Source: Telmatactis stephensoni (Eukaryota > Cnidaria > Anthozoa > Actiniaria > Isophelliidae). From it: 64,000 bases of DNA. The stretch spans positions 248,001 to 312,000 of the forward strand of contig JALIZF010001635.1 in NCBI GenBank assembly GCA_029948255.1. The letters run 5' to 3'. Within the stretch, counting starts at the first letter, position 1, and each line of letters begins with the position of its first letter. A program made the position numbers and the translations under genes. Positions 1 through 13,300 of this stretch are shown here, piece by piece. The notes beneath the pieces were generated by a model, which saw only the letters and a list, made by a program, of their open reading frames with translations, ran no database searches and was not told the DNA's origin.

Positions 1-1372
1 TGGTGGTATTTTCGCGCCATTTTTTCGTGAATAAATTAGGGGTGGACCATTAGAAACCTTGGGGGAGGTATGGGGCCGGGAATGTTTTCAGACAATTCTC
101 CTTGCAGGATAATTTGATATGCTTCAAGATATCCTTCTCCTTTAATTTTAATTTTAAATTTTTTTCAAATATTTTTATATTTTTCCAGGCTATGTATTCG
201 GGAAAACCACTGAGGTGAAATGTTTCGTTATGATATTTTCGCCTGGCAATCGGAAATGAGTGGCAAAGGTAAATGTTATAATGTTCAAATTTCTACTATC
301 AAAATAGATTGGAACTATATTTTTATGGATTAAGGGACCAGTCATTATTTATCTAGAGGGGGGCTGGGAGAAAAATGGGGGGGGGGGGGGGGGGTAAAGG
401 CAATTTTATATTAGCAAAGAGGGGGGGGTCATTGTATTTCAGGTACAAGAAAGGGGGGCCTTGTCAATCAGCATGATCTTTCAAATAATTTTTATATTGT
501 AAACCAGTTGGATGAGATGTAGGATAAAGAAATTGACAGTTTATGAAAATACCATTTGAATATCATGACATATATCAATAATTTCTTCAACATATTTTCT
601 GGAAAACAATAAAATTTTCAATAAACATTGATTTTGAGCTTTATTTGGTAATTAGGTGCCCCCTTTTTTGGGGGGGGAGTCATCTTTTAAAATTATAATA
701 CAGAAGGGGGGTTATCTGCAATTTTCTTCAAATAAGGGGGGAGCTTTGAAGGCCTTTAGAAAAATTATAGTGATTTTGGTCTTTTTTTAGCAAGTAGATG
801 TTTACATGGGAAATTTTCAGAACATGTGACATTAGGATGCATAAAAATGGAGAATAAATGGTCCGTCAACTTTATATGACAGATTGAATTGAAGATTCTT
901 TCATCCTCTTGGGGCTTGATTATATGAATCGAGTTAGTGTGGGGAGATCCATCTGAACCAGCCAAATCCAGCTTGGTCAACCAAGCCAACTCTTAGTCAT
1001 TCCACATTTGTTTACCAATTGAGCTTATCCCTCAAATTAGAGGATTATTATTATTATTATTGAGGATTAATCATTCCCCAAATCATTCTAGTCAGTCAGG
1101 GTGGGGCAACACTGAAATGCAGGGGTGGGGGCAGAGCAGCTGCACTTATTGGCCCCATAGATTGTTCAAAAGATCATGTTGGACGATAAAAATGTTTGGG
1201 TGTGTTTCTTTATTTTAGCATGTTATTTATTTATTATTCATTCATTTCATTCTTAAAGCTCCATTTATGCACCTGTTGATGTTAAGCCCCAGGGAAGGGA
1301 GGCTGGTGCCAGGCCAGGCATACCCAGGGGGTTTTGATTTTCGTTCAGTCAAATTCCCCAACCCTGGGTGCC
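1..1372. other. Non-coding stretch with G-runs
   Basis: No coding exon is recognisable. The stretch has long G runs near 378-400, repeated G-rich blocks followed by an AT-rich phrase near 420-480 and 660-750, and a short ATT microsatellite near 1027-1050. An exon-like module at 189-268 is listed separately. Confidence 0.5.
189..268 (+). other. Exon-like module A (copy 1 of a duplicated pair)
   Basis: An 80-bp block is bounded by a pyrimidine tract ending in CAG and by a GTAAAT donor-like site. A diverged copy with the same two boundary signals lies at 2142-2227, and similarity continues into the downstream flank. Frames are not clearly open in both copies, so this could be a non-coding exon, a decayed exon or simply a repeat. 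Confidence 0.3.
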
Positions 1373-1375
1373 TTA

Positions 1376-1506
1376 GGCCTAGTTCAAACGTCGAATCTCA
1401 CATGTGTCGAATGCAATGCAAATGAGATGATAATGAGTAGAAAGAAAAGATTTGACTAATTTGCATTGAATTCGACACATGTGAGATTCGACGTTTGAAC
1501 TAGGCC
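1376..1506. mobile_element. Harbinger-like MITE with TTA target duplication
   Basis: Arms of about 48 bp at 1376-1423 and 1459-1506 are inverted copies of each other with only one or two mismatches. The ends read GGCCTAGTTCAAACG and the element is flanked on both sides by TTA. A 3-bp TWA target duplication is typical of PIF/Harbinger derivatives. The element has no ORF. Confidence 0.7.
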
Positions 1507-1769
1507 TTATGCATGTCAAATTCTGTAATTAATTTACAGCGAAAATCATTGCATCGCAACCTCCAACGTCGGTAAGATTTTGGTATTTTCTGATCCGTCC
1601 ATCATTCTTGGGGGCGGAGCTTTCACACACTCGTTCAGTGATTGGTTGATTTGAAAGAAGCTCTGCCCCCAAACTGATTGATGGCTCAGAAAAACCCAAA
1701 ATTGAAACGAAATTTGTAATTTGCTGGTCGTGATGCAACGATTTTGGCTGTAAGATGGTGACAATGTCA

Positions 1770-2022
1770 AATAGTCCAGTTTCCAGTTACTAGAGACAGC
1801 TGAGCTTCCTGACAAAAGGCGCATTTATACAGGGTTAGCCTCATTTTCAAGAAAGACCCAAGGGAGTAAACTCTATTTTTTTCTGTTGTTAACAAAACAA
1901 AACCAAACCAAAAAAATGGCGTTTACTCCCATGGGTCTTTCTTGAAAGGGAGGCTAACCCTGTATAAATGCGCCTTTTGTCAGGAAGCTCAGCGGTCTCT
2001 AGTAACTGGAAACTGGACTATT
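1770..2022. mobile_element. Fold-back MITE (about 100-bp arms)
   Basis: The left arm begins AATAGTCCAGTTTCC and its reverse complement ends at 2022. The arms run roughly 1770-1880 and 1917-2022 around a short A/T-rich centre. Small ORFs inside are by-products of the palindrome. Confidence 0.65.
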
Positions 2023-2141
2023 CCACACGCAAGGGTGAGGTGTTTTTGTGAAATTCCCTGGGTTATTACTCTGCCCCCACCACCAGGGCTTAACATTGAC
2101 CGGTGCTTTACATATATACTTAATGTTTTCATTTTTTTCAG

Positions 2142-2227
2142 GCCTTCATTTATTCCGGAAAACTATTAGGCGAAATGTCTCGTTTATATATGACATTTTC
2201 GCCTAGCAAATAGAGAGGAGTGACAAG
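2142..2227 (+). other. Exon-like module A (copy 2)
   Basis: Diverged second copy of the module at 189-268, again preceded by a T-rich tract plus CAG and followed by GTAAAT. One frame reads through about 23 codons to a stop. No product is recognised. Confidence 0.3.
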
Positions 2228-2740
2228 GTAAATTTTATGATATACAAATTTCTATTACCAGAATAAGGGTGGAAAAGATATTTTTTCTGGATTAAATGGA
2301 CTCTTGTAAAAACGCGTTTTTGGTGAAATTTTTATGCAGTGATTTTACATCCACTTCACTGAGTGGATGAGGCAAAGGCAGAAGCTAGTTGAAAACACTA
2401 TCACTATTTTGCTGTAGCAATATTTTCTTAGGACTGTTAATTCAGTCAAATAACTCCAAACAAGACATCAGTTTTGCTCTTTTGCTCAGTGATATGAGTC
2501 CAAGAGTTCCAAGATATGCTTCACTTGCCACATACAATGGATTTACATCGGATTAGGCTACATTATAACAAAATCTTTTCTCTTGTTGCAAATGGCTGAG
2601 CTTTAATGCATGTAACCTTGTCTTGATTCTTTTCTATGTGACAAGTGAAGTTTATCTTGGAAGTCGACAACTAATTGAACAGTCCCAGAATACATTGTTT
2701 TGGCAGACTAGTGAACAGATAGTTTCTTTTTTCCTTCCAG

Positions 2741-4925
2741 CAAAGGGGCAGGGTGAAGGAGACCATGAAAAGGGAGAAGGAGGCTTATATCAGCCCAGTG
2801 AACAATGTGGACAAATTTAACATGGGAGTGACCTCGGAATACCCATCCACCATAATGTATTCTAGAGCAGAACTCTTTGAAAACAATGCAAGAATACAAA
2901 AGCTATTGTTAATAATTCAAAAAGGTGGCTGGGTATTCTGAAGTTAAGCATTAACATGTTCGAGATGGTTTTTGTCATTCCTTTGCTTAATATTGACACA
3001 AAAAATGCAATTTTTCCTTTATTCGAATATTCATCATTTATCTATTATCATTTTATAGATGAGCCAAGCTGACCAAACAAGATCAAGAACAGCAGATGCA
3101 GTGAACCATAAGTACTACAACCACAACCACAAGAACTACGACACAGTGTTCCATATACCAACCACAACCACAAGAGCCACAACGTCGATGAAGACGATGA
3201 CTGGGCGTGTGTAACTTCTTGTGTTGCAGAACTGTGTCAATGTTTTAGCATACTAAAGTTATTTTGTAACTACATGCATTCACTAAACTGTCTGTTTTTA
3301 TCTGCAACATTTTGAAGGCACATTGCAAGGTTGTGAAAACTTTCTTTTTTCTTCCCTCCCCTAGATATTTCAAATGAATTGGCAACCATTTGGCTACCAG
3401 TATACTGGAAAATTATTGAAAATTACTAGCCTAGAGATTTTGCCTTAGCATTTAGGATCTCACTATGGTGGCATGGGGGACTCTTCTATTTTTTATCAGT
3501 TTTTTTAGTTTAACTTTGTGCTCATTTTGGTCCATTTACCCCCTTTCCCCCCAAATTTATGCAAATTCTATTTGGTCTGAGCACAACCTAATAGGTAGGT
3601 AAGGAGAGTCCTTTTGGTAGCCTTCATTTCCAGCCATGAAGGGGTCCCTGTTCCAAGAAAGGTTTGGAACATGATCCCTTCATGGCTGGAAATCAAGCCT
3701 ACTGTTGCTCACCATGGTGATCTAAAATTCCGTAGAATGAAGTTTCCACTTGCTCGGGTTCTGATTTGCATTAGTGCGGCTGTATGGTAAGATGGTAAGT
3801 CTTGCCAATGCTAAGGTGAAATCTGTTAGTCTTTGAGGAATTGCAATGTCTATCCTATCCATCATTGAGGGTGTTTACACTTGACCTACATATGGAGATC
3901 CTGTGGATATAATCTGCTTGCATCAACATTATGTAGGGTGTGAGTGTAAACTTGCGTACATTGGTAGAAACTGGTATACGGGGTCCTTTATATGGTGGGA
4001 CTAGCCCGTAAGGCCATATACTGGACCTTCTCTTTAATGGATTTGATATCCTGTTGACTTCTCCTTTTGAATAATTAGTAGGATATTGCCTTAGGAATGT
4101 TGAGTAGGAACTCCCATTAGATAGATATAATTAATAGACAAAAGTATGAATATTATGTATTGCAATTGAAATGTTGTTTAAAAAAATCCGGCAATCCGGC
4201 TAAAAGCGAAACAAACAATAATATTGGCTTGATAAACAGTTAAATAGCTTTTTATTTATTCGGCAAGTCAGAGTACTAATGAGTAGGTTAGGCAAATTAA
4301 TCCGGCTTAGTTGGGATTGTGGGATTGGTGGGCCTCCAGCATGTGCACCCTACAGAGGGAATTAGGAACATGTTTGCGGCAGAAGTACTCTGACTACTTC
4401 ATGATTCTTCGGTTCTTTTATTTTGGGTTTTCAACATCAAGACTTTTCACTTTTGATGACTTTTTGTGGAAGAGGCTATTCAAGGAATGACAAAACCACC
4501 AAAATGAATGCTCCTTGGTATTTTCTTGATGTTTCTTGGACTATGAAAAAGTCTGGGTTTTAAACCAATGAAGATGTTTTCATTTTTGATGATGGCCTTT
4601 TTTTCCCAACAAGACTTCATTCTTGATGTCATCTTTTCTTAATGGTAGATGCTCTTCATCGGTGGAACTGGTTAACATTAATGTCTGTGTGATGCCTTTT
4701 TTCTTCCATGAAAGGAACGTGCTTTTGGCCCAAATGGTATTTTCTTGCACTCATCTTATTTATTTCCTTTTGTCTTAAATACTTTTTTTCATTCTTCCTT
4801 CAAGGTTTATCCATTCTGTTTTTCTCCCAAAAAGCTTTATGTAGACCATCAATCATTTACATTTTTTTTTGAAAATAAATGTTAGAAATTGTATTGTAAA
4901 TTCTGAACAATAAATAAAAAAAGGA
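2741..4925 (+). other. Possible 3' end of an unidentified transcript
   Basis: A strong acceptor-like tract ends at 2740. It is followed by a 66-codon open frame to a stop at 2939-2941, containing the phrase KETMKREKEAYISPVNNVDK; I do not recognise it. A second acceptor-like site at 3057-3058 precedes a 51-codon ATG frame (3059-3214) rich in H, N and T. AATAAA signals cluster near 4873-4915. The rest looks like untranslated sequence, with a small inverted repeat at about 3632-3690. Together this could be the last exons and 3' UTR of a gene starting left of the window, but no known protein supports it. Confidence 0.2.
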
Positions 4926-5378
4926 GAAAACCACTTGATGGCAGTGTGTAATTTAATACTACTAACTACAATGTGTTTTCTTCACCAGCTTTTACAAATT
5001 TTGGGCTCCAAATCTAAATTTTTGTACAATATCATTCTTTTAAATGGCATGTAATTTTTGAGGAGCCCAAGAAATTAAATATTGTAAATAGAAATGTAAA
5101 TACATTTACAATAGCAACAATAAAAAATGGTTTAAGTATTCATTTTGAAGCAACAAATTTTCTAAATGAATTTCACATTGTAATGATTTAAATTAAGGTA
5201 ATGGCAGTTTACTGTTGTAAAAGTTAAATAAATAAAGCAATAAAAACTCATCTGAGTTTGCCATTCCAAAACATTGAATTCTAACTGGATTTTTTGGAGC
5301 TGAAATTCTGAATGGTAATCAGTGGCTAAGGCAACACTGAATTCAAAGAAGAGGATTGTGTGAAGCTGAAATTTGCAA

Positions 5379-5994
5379 ATGGCATCTGTGGCTATGGAGG
5401 TCATTTCCAAGGGCACCATGCTTGTGTATAGGAAGGTTTTTGGTGAGTATGTAAGGTCTCACCTAATTCCCAATTCTCATTTTTCTATTTCTCTATTTTT
5501 TCAGTTCCGACATTGCTTCAAGCTAAAAAATGAAAGATTGTCCCATAGGTAAACACTGAATATAAAACATTACTATCAAAATGCTACAATGAAATCTACA
5601 CTAGAAATTTTGGATCTTTAGATAGTCCGAGTTGAAACAGGAAGTGATAAATTCTGAAATCTTTTATATCACTAAAATTGAACAATAGAACAAGGCTATC
5701 GATTACTGTAAGGCCAGAAATTAATGTCTTTGGCCCATTCACATGAGAGGATGTACTGGGCCCCTATGTATTAGGGATAACTTTTATTTAATTTCCCTGG
5801 GGGACACAAAACAAGAGTTATCCCCTGCTACTAGAGACAAGTCACCTTCATGTGAATGGGCCCTTCTGCAATTCTGCAATATTTTTGATCATTTTGGAAA
5901 TCAAAGTGTAAAGATCACAAACCTTTTTTATTTTTTGTTCAGGTTGCATGATGTCTTCACTGCATGTACAAATGTAATCACTGAATTGTGCATG
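5379..5994 (+). CDS. Candidate small spliced ORF, unidentified
   Basis: Three blocks join in phase across good splice-like signals: 5379-5450 (24 codons from ATG, donor TAT/GTAAGG), 5505-5548 (acceptor TTTTTTCAG, donor CATAG/GTAAAC) and 5943-5994 (acceptor TTTGTTCAG, donor ATG/GTATGG). The joined frame gives about 56 residues with no recognised domain. Without splicing at 5994 it ends two codons later. The first block overlaps a locally repeated sequence (about 5285-5400), so a chance origin is quite possible. No downstream exon was identified with confidence. Confidence 0.15.
5731..5863. mobile_element. Short fold-back element
   Basis: TGGCCCATTCACATGA at the left is matched by TCATGTGAATGGGCCC at the right. 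The interior also pairs imperfectly (AGGGATAACTTTT against AGAGTTATCCCCT). The size and form fit a MITE; no clear target duplication was seen. Confidence 0.5.
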
Positions 5995-6339
5995 GTATGG
6001 TAAAATTTTTACTTTTATAATGAAAGCAAATTGAGACATTCATTCCAGTCATTAAGAAATTTATACCAGTCATTACCAGGTTTTGAAAAAAGTGGCTTCA
6101 TAATCCAATAATACACAGATGGTTCACTGTACGTGGTAAGAATCAGGCAACAATTCGAGAACAGCCATATCATGTCACTCCAGTAAGATTGAGGAATCAC
6201 TTTGACAATATAGCCATTGAGCAACACCAGCAAATGACGAAATGATAACTTGTGGTGGCACAACCAGATGGTAATTAACTGTGGTGAGAATCGGCAAACT
6301 ACCAAGAACAGCCATGTCGTACGGATCTGAGATGAGATG

Positions 6340-8000
6340 ACATGACAACAATCATGATTATGACTACTACTTCACCTACAAGTGGACCCAAGTATTACGT
6401 AGCAAAACAGATGGTCATATGGTAGAACATGAATGAGTTGTTGCAGTCGGTAATCAGTACTTCTTCTTCTATGCCGTGATTCAATCTGCAGGTCCCTAGG
6501 CATCCCTAGAGTGAGAACACCAGAATGCAGTGGATCAGTGATGACAATAGATGGATAAGTTATGACAAAGACTGGTAGTCTATTTCCTTCATCCTTCATT
6601 CACAATGGAGAATTGGACTAGGCAAGGTTACATCTCCAGAGAGGCCACATTGCAATTTTACAACTTATGACAGCTACCTAGTGAAAGACTTGAAAAGCAG
6701 ACTATTGACTAGTGCTATATTTCAATTTCAAATTGTTCCATGCAAATGCCAGCCAATCAAGATGACACCCCCAGATAGAGGCAATCTGCTAACCAGTACC
6801 ATGACAACTAGCAATGTGCATGGTTGATGTGGAGAGTAGACCAAGGTGCAACTAGTGGAAGACTCTGATCCAAAACGGTTTAAAGTTCATGTCAGCTAGA
6901 GGTGATAGACTTGAAGACTGAGTTGTGACCGTAGTGGTAGACTTGAAGTTCAAAAATGGTTCCATTCAAACAATGATATTTCTAGATTAAAAGGCCAGGA
7001 TTGCAACCTGTTACTGATAACAGCTAGTGGTCGTGGTAGACTTCTGGACTGAGTTGTAAACCTAGTGGTAGAGTCTAATCTCATATGGTTTTCATGCACA
7101 CAATTCCTAGAAATGTCATGTCAATGTGCCAGAATGCAATGAATTTAGGCTGTCGCAGGTGACCTAGAGAGAGAACTGATGGTTTAGAGAGAGCACTGAT
7201 GGTTTAGAGAGAGCACTGAATGGTTTAGAATAATTCTAATGACTTGACTTGGCAATTAACCAAAATGCAATTATACAACTGACAATGTCTGGTGGTAGAC
7301 TGGAAGACTGGTGGTTTATGGTAATAACAATGTTAGCCTCGTCTCCTGGTGCGTTCTATTGCATTATAGGTATCCCTATAGAGGCCAAGAATGCAATACA
7401 ACTGATGATCTTGTGTGTAGTGGAAGACTGAAGAACACTGAAGACCTGTGGTCAATGGTAATGACGCTTGATTTGATCTCCCAGTGGTTCTATCAAATGC
7501 ATCCAGAAAGAATGAGGACAAAATTGTGATACAACATTTGATAACTAGTGTGGAAGACTTGTCTGAGAAGATTTACTGTTAGTATGGTTTAAGGTAATGA
7601 CAATGTCTGGTTTGATTTCCCAGTCACTCTCTCGCATCCCGATTGGACATGTATTGAAGTGATTTCCCAATGATAGAGGACAGAAAACAAAACAATCAAT
7701 GATGCCATGGCTAGTGTTAGAGCACTGTCAAAGATTTATGGTTTATTGGACATTCAAATTATCTGAGTGGTTTCCTTTCCCAGTGGTTCCAGCACATACT
7801 GATTGGACTCGTATTGAAGTGATACATACTTCTACATGTGGCTATAGTCGCCAGAATGCAATACAACCAATGATGAGTAACATGGCAGGACTTGGAGAAC
7901 ACAGTCATATGAATTACAGTGAGGATAAAATATTCCCTGGTATAGGACCCACATTAACGATATTCAGCAGACCTTTGGCGAATGTGATGACACAGGATGG
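6340..8000. repeat. Diverged tandem repeats, family 1 (about 125-150 bp)
   Basis: Recurring phrases at roughly regular spacing include AATGCAATACAAC (near 7265, 7390, 7525 and 7855), GTGGAAGACTG and GGTAATGACAATGTCTGG. A 21-bp sub-repeat (GATGGTTTAGAGAGAGCACT) occurs about three times at 7165-7230. No long ORF is kept. Units are heavily diverged and indel-ridden. Confidence 0.5.
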
Positions 8001-8729
8001 AGGCGAGAATGCATTTATTTATTGATGGGTTATTAGTAGAAAATGAAGAGAAGACTTTTGGTTTGTGATATTACTTGAATTCCATGCATATTAACGTCTG
8101 GCTTATTCTGCTCTGTGCTTGATTCTTGGCGTTGTACTAATTTTTACAGATGCACTGTTAGTTGATCAACTATTTGTTGTGGCATTATGGCCAACTGATC
8201 AGTTGAAGAGATCAATATTGAAGTTGTGTTTACGGGTTTTAGACTGTTTATGGTCTCCATAGCAATGGTGTTTTATCACTGCAAATTACTGAATAAGTCT
8301 TGTGGGTTTACCAATACTTTATCATCAGGCAAAGCTTTTGGGCATATTGTCCATTTGTCTTGGTTATCTGAGCTAGTAACCAATGTGTGGAGTGAGTCTG
8401 AGTAAACTTTAAAAATAAAATAAAGTTAAAATAAATAGCTTTAGTTAGTATTTAGTTATTATAAATAATTTAGCCATGAATAAATTAGTACATAAATTAA
8501 TATTGGGTATACATTAAATAGTTATTTAGTACTAGATTGGATAACCTTGACAAATGGGTGACATGTCTTTGAGTTCTGTTTGGTAATAAAGTATTGGTAA
8601 GTTACCCCCTTAAGACCATGCATGTATTGTCATGCTTGTTGCAAAGCACATTGATTACGAATGGACTGAATGGTGATTTGATTGAATGGTGTCATTCATG
8701 GTGAAGTCCAGGTACTATCCAGGTACTGT

Positions 8730-9290
8730 AATGACACGAACAGAAAACTTGTTTGAATATGTAAAACTTGTCATGGTTTACTTTGGTATACATGTTTATG
8801 GAAGGTGAAAGTGCAAAAATATCGCACTCTAGGTGTGAAAATTGTTTGATGGCATTTGTTTATGTTAGATGATATGAACAGGAAACTTGCTTGAGAGTGT
8901 AAAACTGGTAATGGTATTGGTATACATGATGCTTATGAAGATTGAATAGTTAATAAATGCACTCTGGAAAGTGCCTGAGGATGGTGAAAGCTGTTGTATG
9001 TATCTGCTAACCAGTATGATGACGACTAGCAATGTGCGTGGTTGATGTGGAGAGTTTTATGTTTATGCCTGCTTGATATGAACAGGAAATGTGTTTGAAT
9101 GACATGCAAATGCTTTGTTTTACTAATTAGTAATTGGTGTTTATATGGTGATCCTTGGTTGAACGTGCAAAATGCACTTTCTGTAAGTTATGGAAATTAT
9201 CTGATGTCAACGTTCTCTGATAAGTGGAAACTTCTTCTTTCAACATAGCAAGATGACATGATTACAAAACGATTTCCTGGTATTGAAGAC
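8730..9290. repeat. Diverged tandem repeats, family 2
   Basis: Three units of about 140-200 bp start near 8737, 8874 and 9075, marked by GATATGAACAGGAAA-type phrases followed by TGCAAAA...GCACT. A 40-bp segment at about 9012-9055 nearly duplicates 6798-6840 (ACTAGCAATGTGC, GGTTGATGTGGAGAG), which links this family to family 1. Confidence 0.5.
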
Positions 9291-9382
9291 TAACTGGTAT
9301 GGACAAGATTAAATCTCTTTGACTTGTGCAATGGCAGTACACTTATACTCCCCCAACATATAGATGCATGATATTGGCAGAA

Positions 9383-10090
9383 CATGACTGGAATATTTAC
9401 AGTGCACACCCAGTCCATGGTATTTATCAGGAAATCAGTGGTATTAAGGACTGTCAGTAAACGCCCAACAAACATGGTATTGTCAAAGGACCTTCTTTTA
9501 AGAAATTCAGTCTACACCATGACCAGGCAATCAATGGTACTAGGATCAATATTGGCAGTACACACCCAACTCACATAGTAAATTGTCTATAGGATGGTTT
9601 TTAGAAATGTAGCCTACACCATGACCAGGAAATCAATGGTATTATTTTGGATTGATATTGGCAGTACACACCCAACTATAGGATGGTTTTTAGAAATCTA
9701 GTCTACACCATGACCAAGAAATCAATGGTATTGGGATAGACATTGGCAATAATATACAGACCCAACTCACATAGTATAATCCATAGGATGTTTTTTTCAA
9801 CAAATCCAGTTTACAGCATGACCAGGAAATAAATGGTATTGGGATCGATATTGGCAGTATAGAGACCCAACTCACATGGTATAGTCCATAGGATGTTTTT
9901 TCAAAAAAAAATCCAGTTTACTGCATGACCAGGAAATAAATGGTATTAGGATCAATATCACCAGTACACGCCCAACAAACATGGTATTGTCAGAGGACCT
10001 TCTTTTAAGAAATTCAGTCTACACCATGACCAGGAAATCAGTGATATTAGGATCAATATTGCCAGTACACACTCAGCCAACATGGTTGTA
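9383..10090. repeat. Tandem repeats, family 3 (seven units, about 90-135 bp)
   Basis: Units begin at CATGACCAGGAAATCAATGG-like phrases at 9383, 9518, 9620, 9709, 9817, 9924 and 10025. Each contains GGATCAATATTGGCAGTACA, then CCAACTCACATAGTA and a T-rich stretch. These are the best preserved units of the region, but they still differ by substitutions and indels. Confidence 0.75.
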
Positions 10091-10389
10091 TGCTACTATG
10101 CCCAAAAGACCCCTTTCTTACCAGGAGATCAGACTGACAAAGAATCCCAAAATAAATGGAACAAAATAACACCAGTAAAATGGGAAGCCCTAGTAAGGTT
10201 AAGAGGATAAAGAGAAAAAAAAAGCAGTGGATTCCTAGTCCACTTGAGATTTCAGCTACATTTAAAAATGCCAAATGGACAACGCATGATTACATCTGAG
10301 TACATACAAGCATATAGTCAGATAAATGCCAAGACAAATAACATTCAAAGAGATCAAACAATGGAATAGTGGTAATTTTTAAAATAGAA

Positions 10390-13300
10390 ATCCCTGGATT
10401 CTGAACCATTAAGAAAGACTACTAACAACAATACAGACAGATCCAATCATGGAACATAAATAATGTGAAGGAGACTGTCTGGCTGGAAATGGTATATCTA
10501 CTGGTATATAGCACTCTTGTATTCATGCATGTAAATAAATGTGTCCAACAATGGGTAAGCAAAGGAAAATGGCAACCAACTGGATGGACTTCAAAACTAG
10601 ACTCTGGTAAATGAAACTGGTATGTCAATTTCACTGTTGTATTCACTGGTAATGGTAGTCATCTGACATTGTAATATGAAGTGGAAATGGCACTGTTGTG
10701 TTTATGGCTGTTTGACCACATACAATATATAATATGGGTGGAAAATGCTAACTGACTTGACAAAGGGAATTATTGATACACTGGGAATTGAAACTAGTGA
10801 TGCAGTCCAAGTTGTTCACTGGTGATTGTATTTATCCCTGACCATGTTATATGGATGGAAATGATGGCTCAAAAATTGAACGTCTAGTAATTGAACTTGT
10901 AATGGCAATTGTCTGATATACAATGGATGGGTTATGGTGACTGACTGGTCAGAGAATGATGACACTTCCATCTATAGCACACTGGAAAATGGAACTGGTA
11001 AGCAGCATATTACATTGTATTTGTCCAACAATGGCCAACATGGATAGGGAATAGTGATGTCTTATTTGCTGGTCTTTGCTGAACAATTGTATTCTGACTA
11101 CAGATGGGGAATGGTACCTGCCTAGATGGAGATGAAGGACACTTCGATAACAGACTTGGAAATGGTCATCATCAAGTCAAGTCTCCTTGTGAATACGAGG
11201 CGATGGCCAGCCAGGGATGGTCTGTACAGCATAGAGAGGCCTTGATCTCATCTACTAGCTACAAGCTGGTCTTACACCAAATTTGGTCCACATGTCAGCC
11301 ATCTGTCCACAAGCAGAAGCCAGACCCTGCTGGGGTTCCAACAGAACCAAGTTGTGCACAGTGACGTCACTATGACAGGCACAATGCACTGCCAGATGTA
11401 GTCTTCTGCAACGCACATCTTATATTTAGTCAATCCATCCCTATTACCATATTGTGGACATGGTAAATCACAGTTACAGTCACTTCTGATGGTATTTGTC
11501 TGGCCAATGTCATGGATAGAAAATGGTAACTGACAAGATAGTGAAGACTGGAAAATGGAGTGCCACTGGTTATGGCATTTTGTCTCTGACCATGTAATAT
11601 GGATGGCAAACTGCAACTCACTGGTACTGGTAAAGCACGCAGAGGTATTACTGGTAGTGGTATGTCTGCATATGACATGGCAACTGACTGGACAGAAAAC
11701 TTCAAAATTATTTTGGAGGACTAGGACAGATAACTAGAAATATCCCTGAATACAAATCCTAACCACTAACCCTAATGTTCCCTAACCACTAACCCTAAGT
11801 CTAACCACTAAACCTAACCACTAACCATAAGTCTAAGCCTAGTCTGTATTTACGGATATTTGTAGAGTCAGTGCCAGTCCTCTCAAAACCAAATTTTGAA
11901 GTACTTGATTTAGTCAACACCCAGAGAATGACACTTCATTGGAAATCTGGAAAATGGAACTGGTAAACACCTGTATCATTGATGTCCACTGGTAATGGTA
12001 CCTATTTATCCAACTGTAATATGGATAGAAAATAGAGACTGATGAGAAATGACAAATGGCACTTTGAATGCATACAGACTGGAAAATGAAAGTGGTAAAC
12101 ATTGCGATGTTCATTGGTAATGGCATTTATCCGATGTAAACATGGTTGGAAATGAAGACTTGCACTTCAATGGCAAACTGAAAACTTGAACTTGTAAACA
12201 CTGGTATTCACCAATAACCATGGTACTTGTCTATGTAATGTGGATGGAAATTATGACTGGACAGAGAATGATAAATGGTATTTCAACGGCAGACTGGAAA
12301 AATAAACTAGCAAGCTTCTTCACTGGTAATGGAATTCATCCAACAATGGTTACATGGATAGGAAATGGCAACTGACTGGACACAGAATGGTGATTGATAC
12401 AACAATTTACAGCAGACTGGAAAAAGGCCCTGGTACCCAGTGGTAATAGCATTTTGTCTCACTATGCAATATGGATGGTAAATAACCCCCGAGTGGACAG
12501 AGAATTGTGAATGACACTTCAAATTATGGTAGACTGAAAACCAAACTTGTAAGCAATGGTGGTGTTTTTTCCAATGTTTGTGATGTGTATGGAGAACAGC
12601 AACTGACTAAACTGTAACTGGTAGGCACTGCTATCTTCACTGGTAATGGTATTTGCCCAACAAAAGCTAAATGGATGGGAAATGGCAACCAAAAACTGAA
12701 CAGGGAATGAAAATGGAACTTGTAAGCACTGTTGCATGGAGTCATAACAACTGGTAATGTTTGTCTGGGAATTTAATATGAATGGAAAACAGCACTGGCA
12801 GTATTGACTGGTAATGGTACTTGTGGCCAATGAGATATGGAATAGAAAATGGCAAATGACTGGATAGGGCTTGGAGACTGGAAAATCGGAACTGGTGAAG
12901 CAATCGTTCATATTTACTGGTAATGGTGTTTGTCCAACAACATGTAAATATAGATGGGAAATAGCAACTGCCTGGACAGAGCATGATAAATAACACTTCA
13001 AAAGCAGACTGGAAAATGGAACTGGTAAAGCACTCTTATTTTCATATTTACTCCTGGTATTTATATAAGGGAATTTTGCCACGAAACTGAAGCTTCCATG
13101 TAAGACACTGGAAAACTGAGATGAAGATGGCAATTATTACTAGTACTCAGTGGCACTTTTCCAATTTTTTGGTATCATGATAGGAAATGACCCCTGTATA
13201 TTGTGAATCTGATAACAATTGAAGGACACTATAGCAGTACAGTCTCTCACCTGATAATGGGTACCAATAACTCGATCTACATGGTAATCACTGATTCTAC

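Noticed and set aside
12519..13133. 204-codon minus-strand ORF and neighbouring ORFs
   Set aside because: The residues follow the tandem-repeat units in shifting frames, and there is no recognisable fold or signal.
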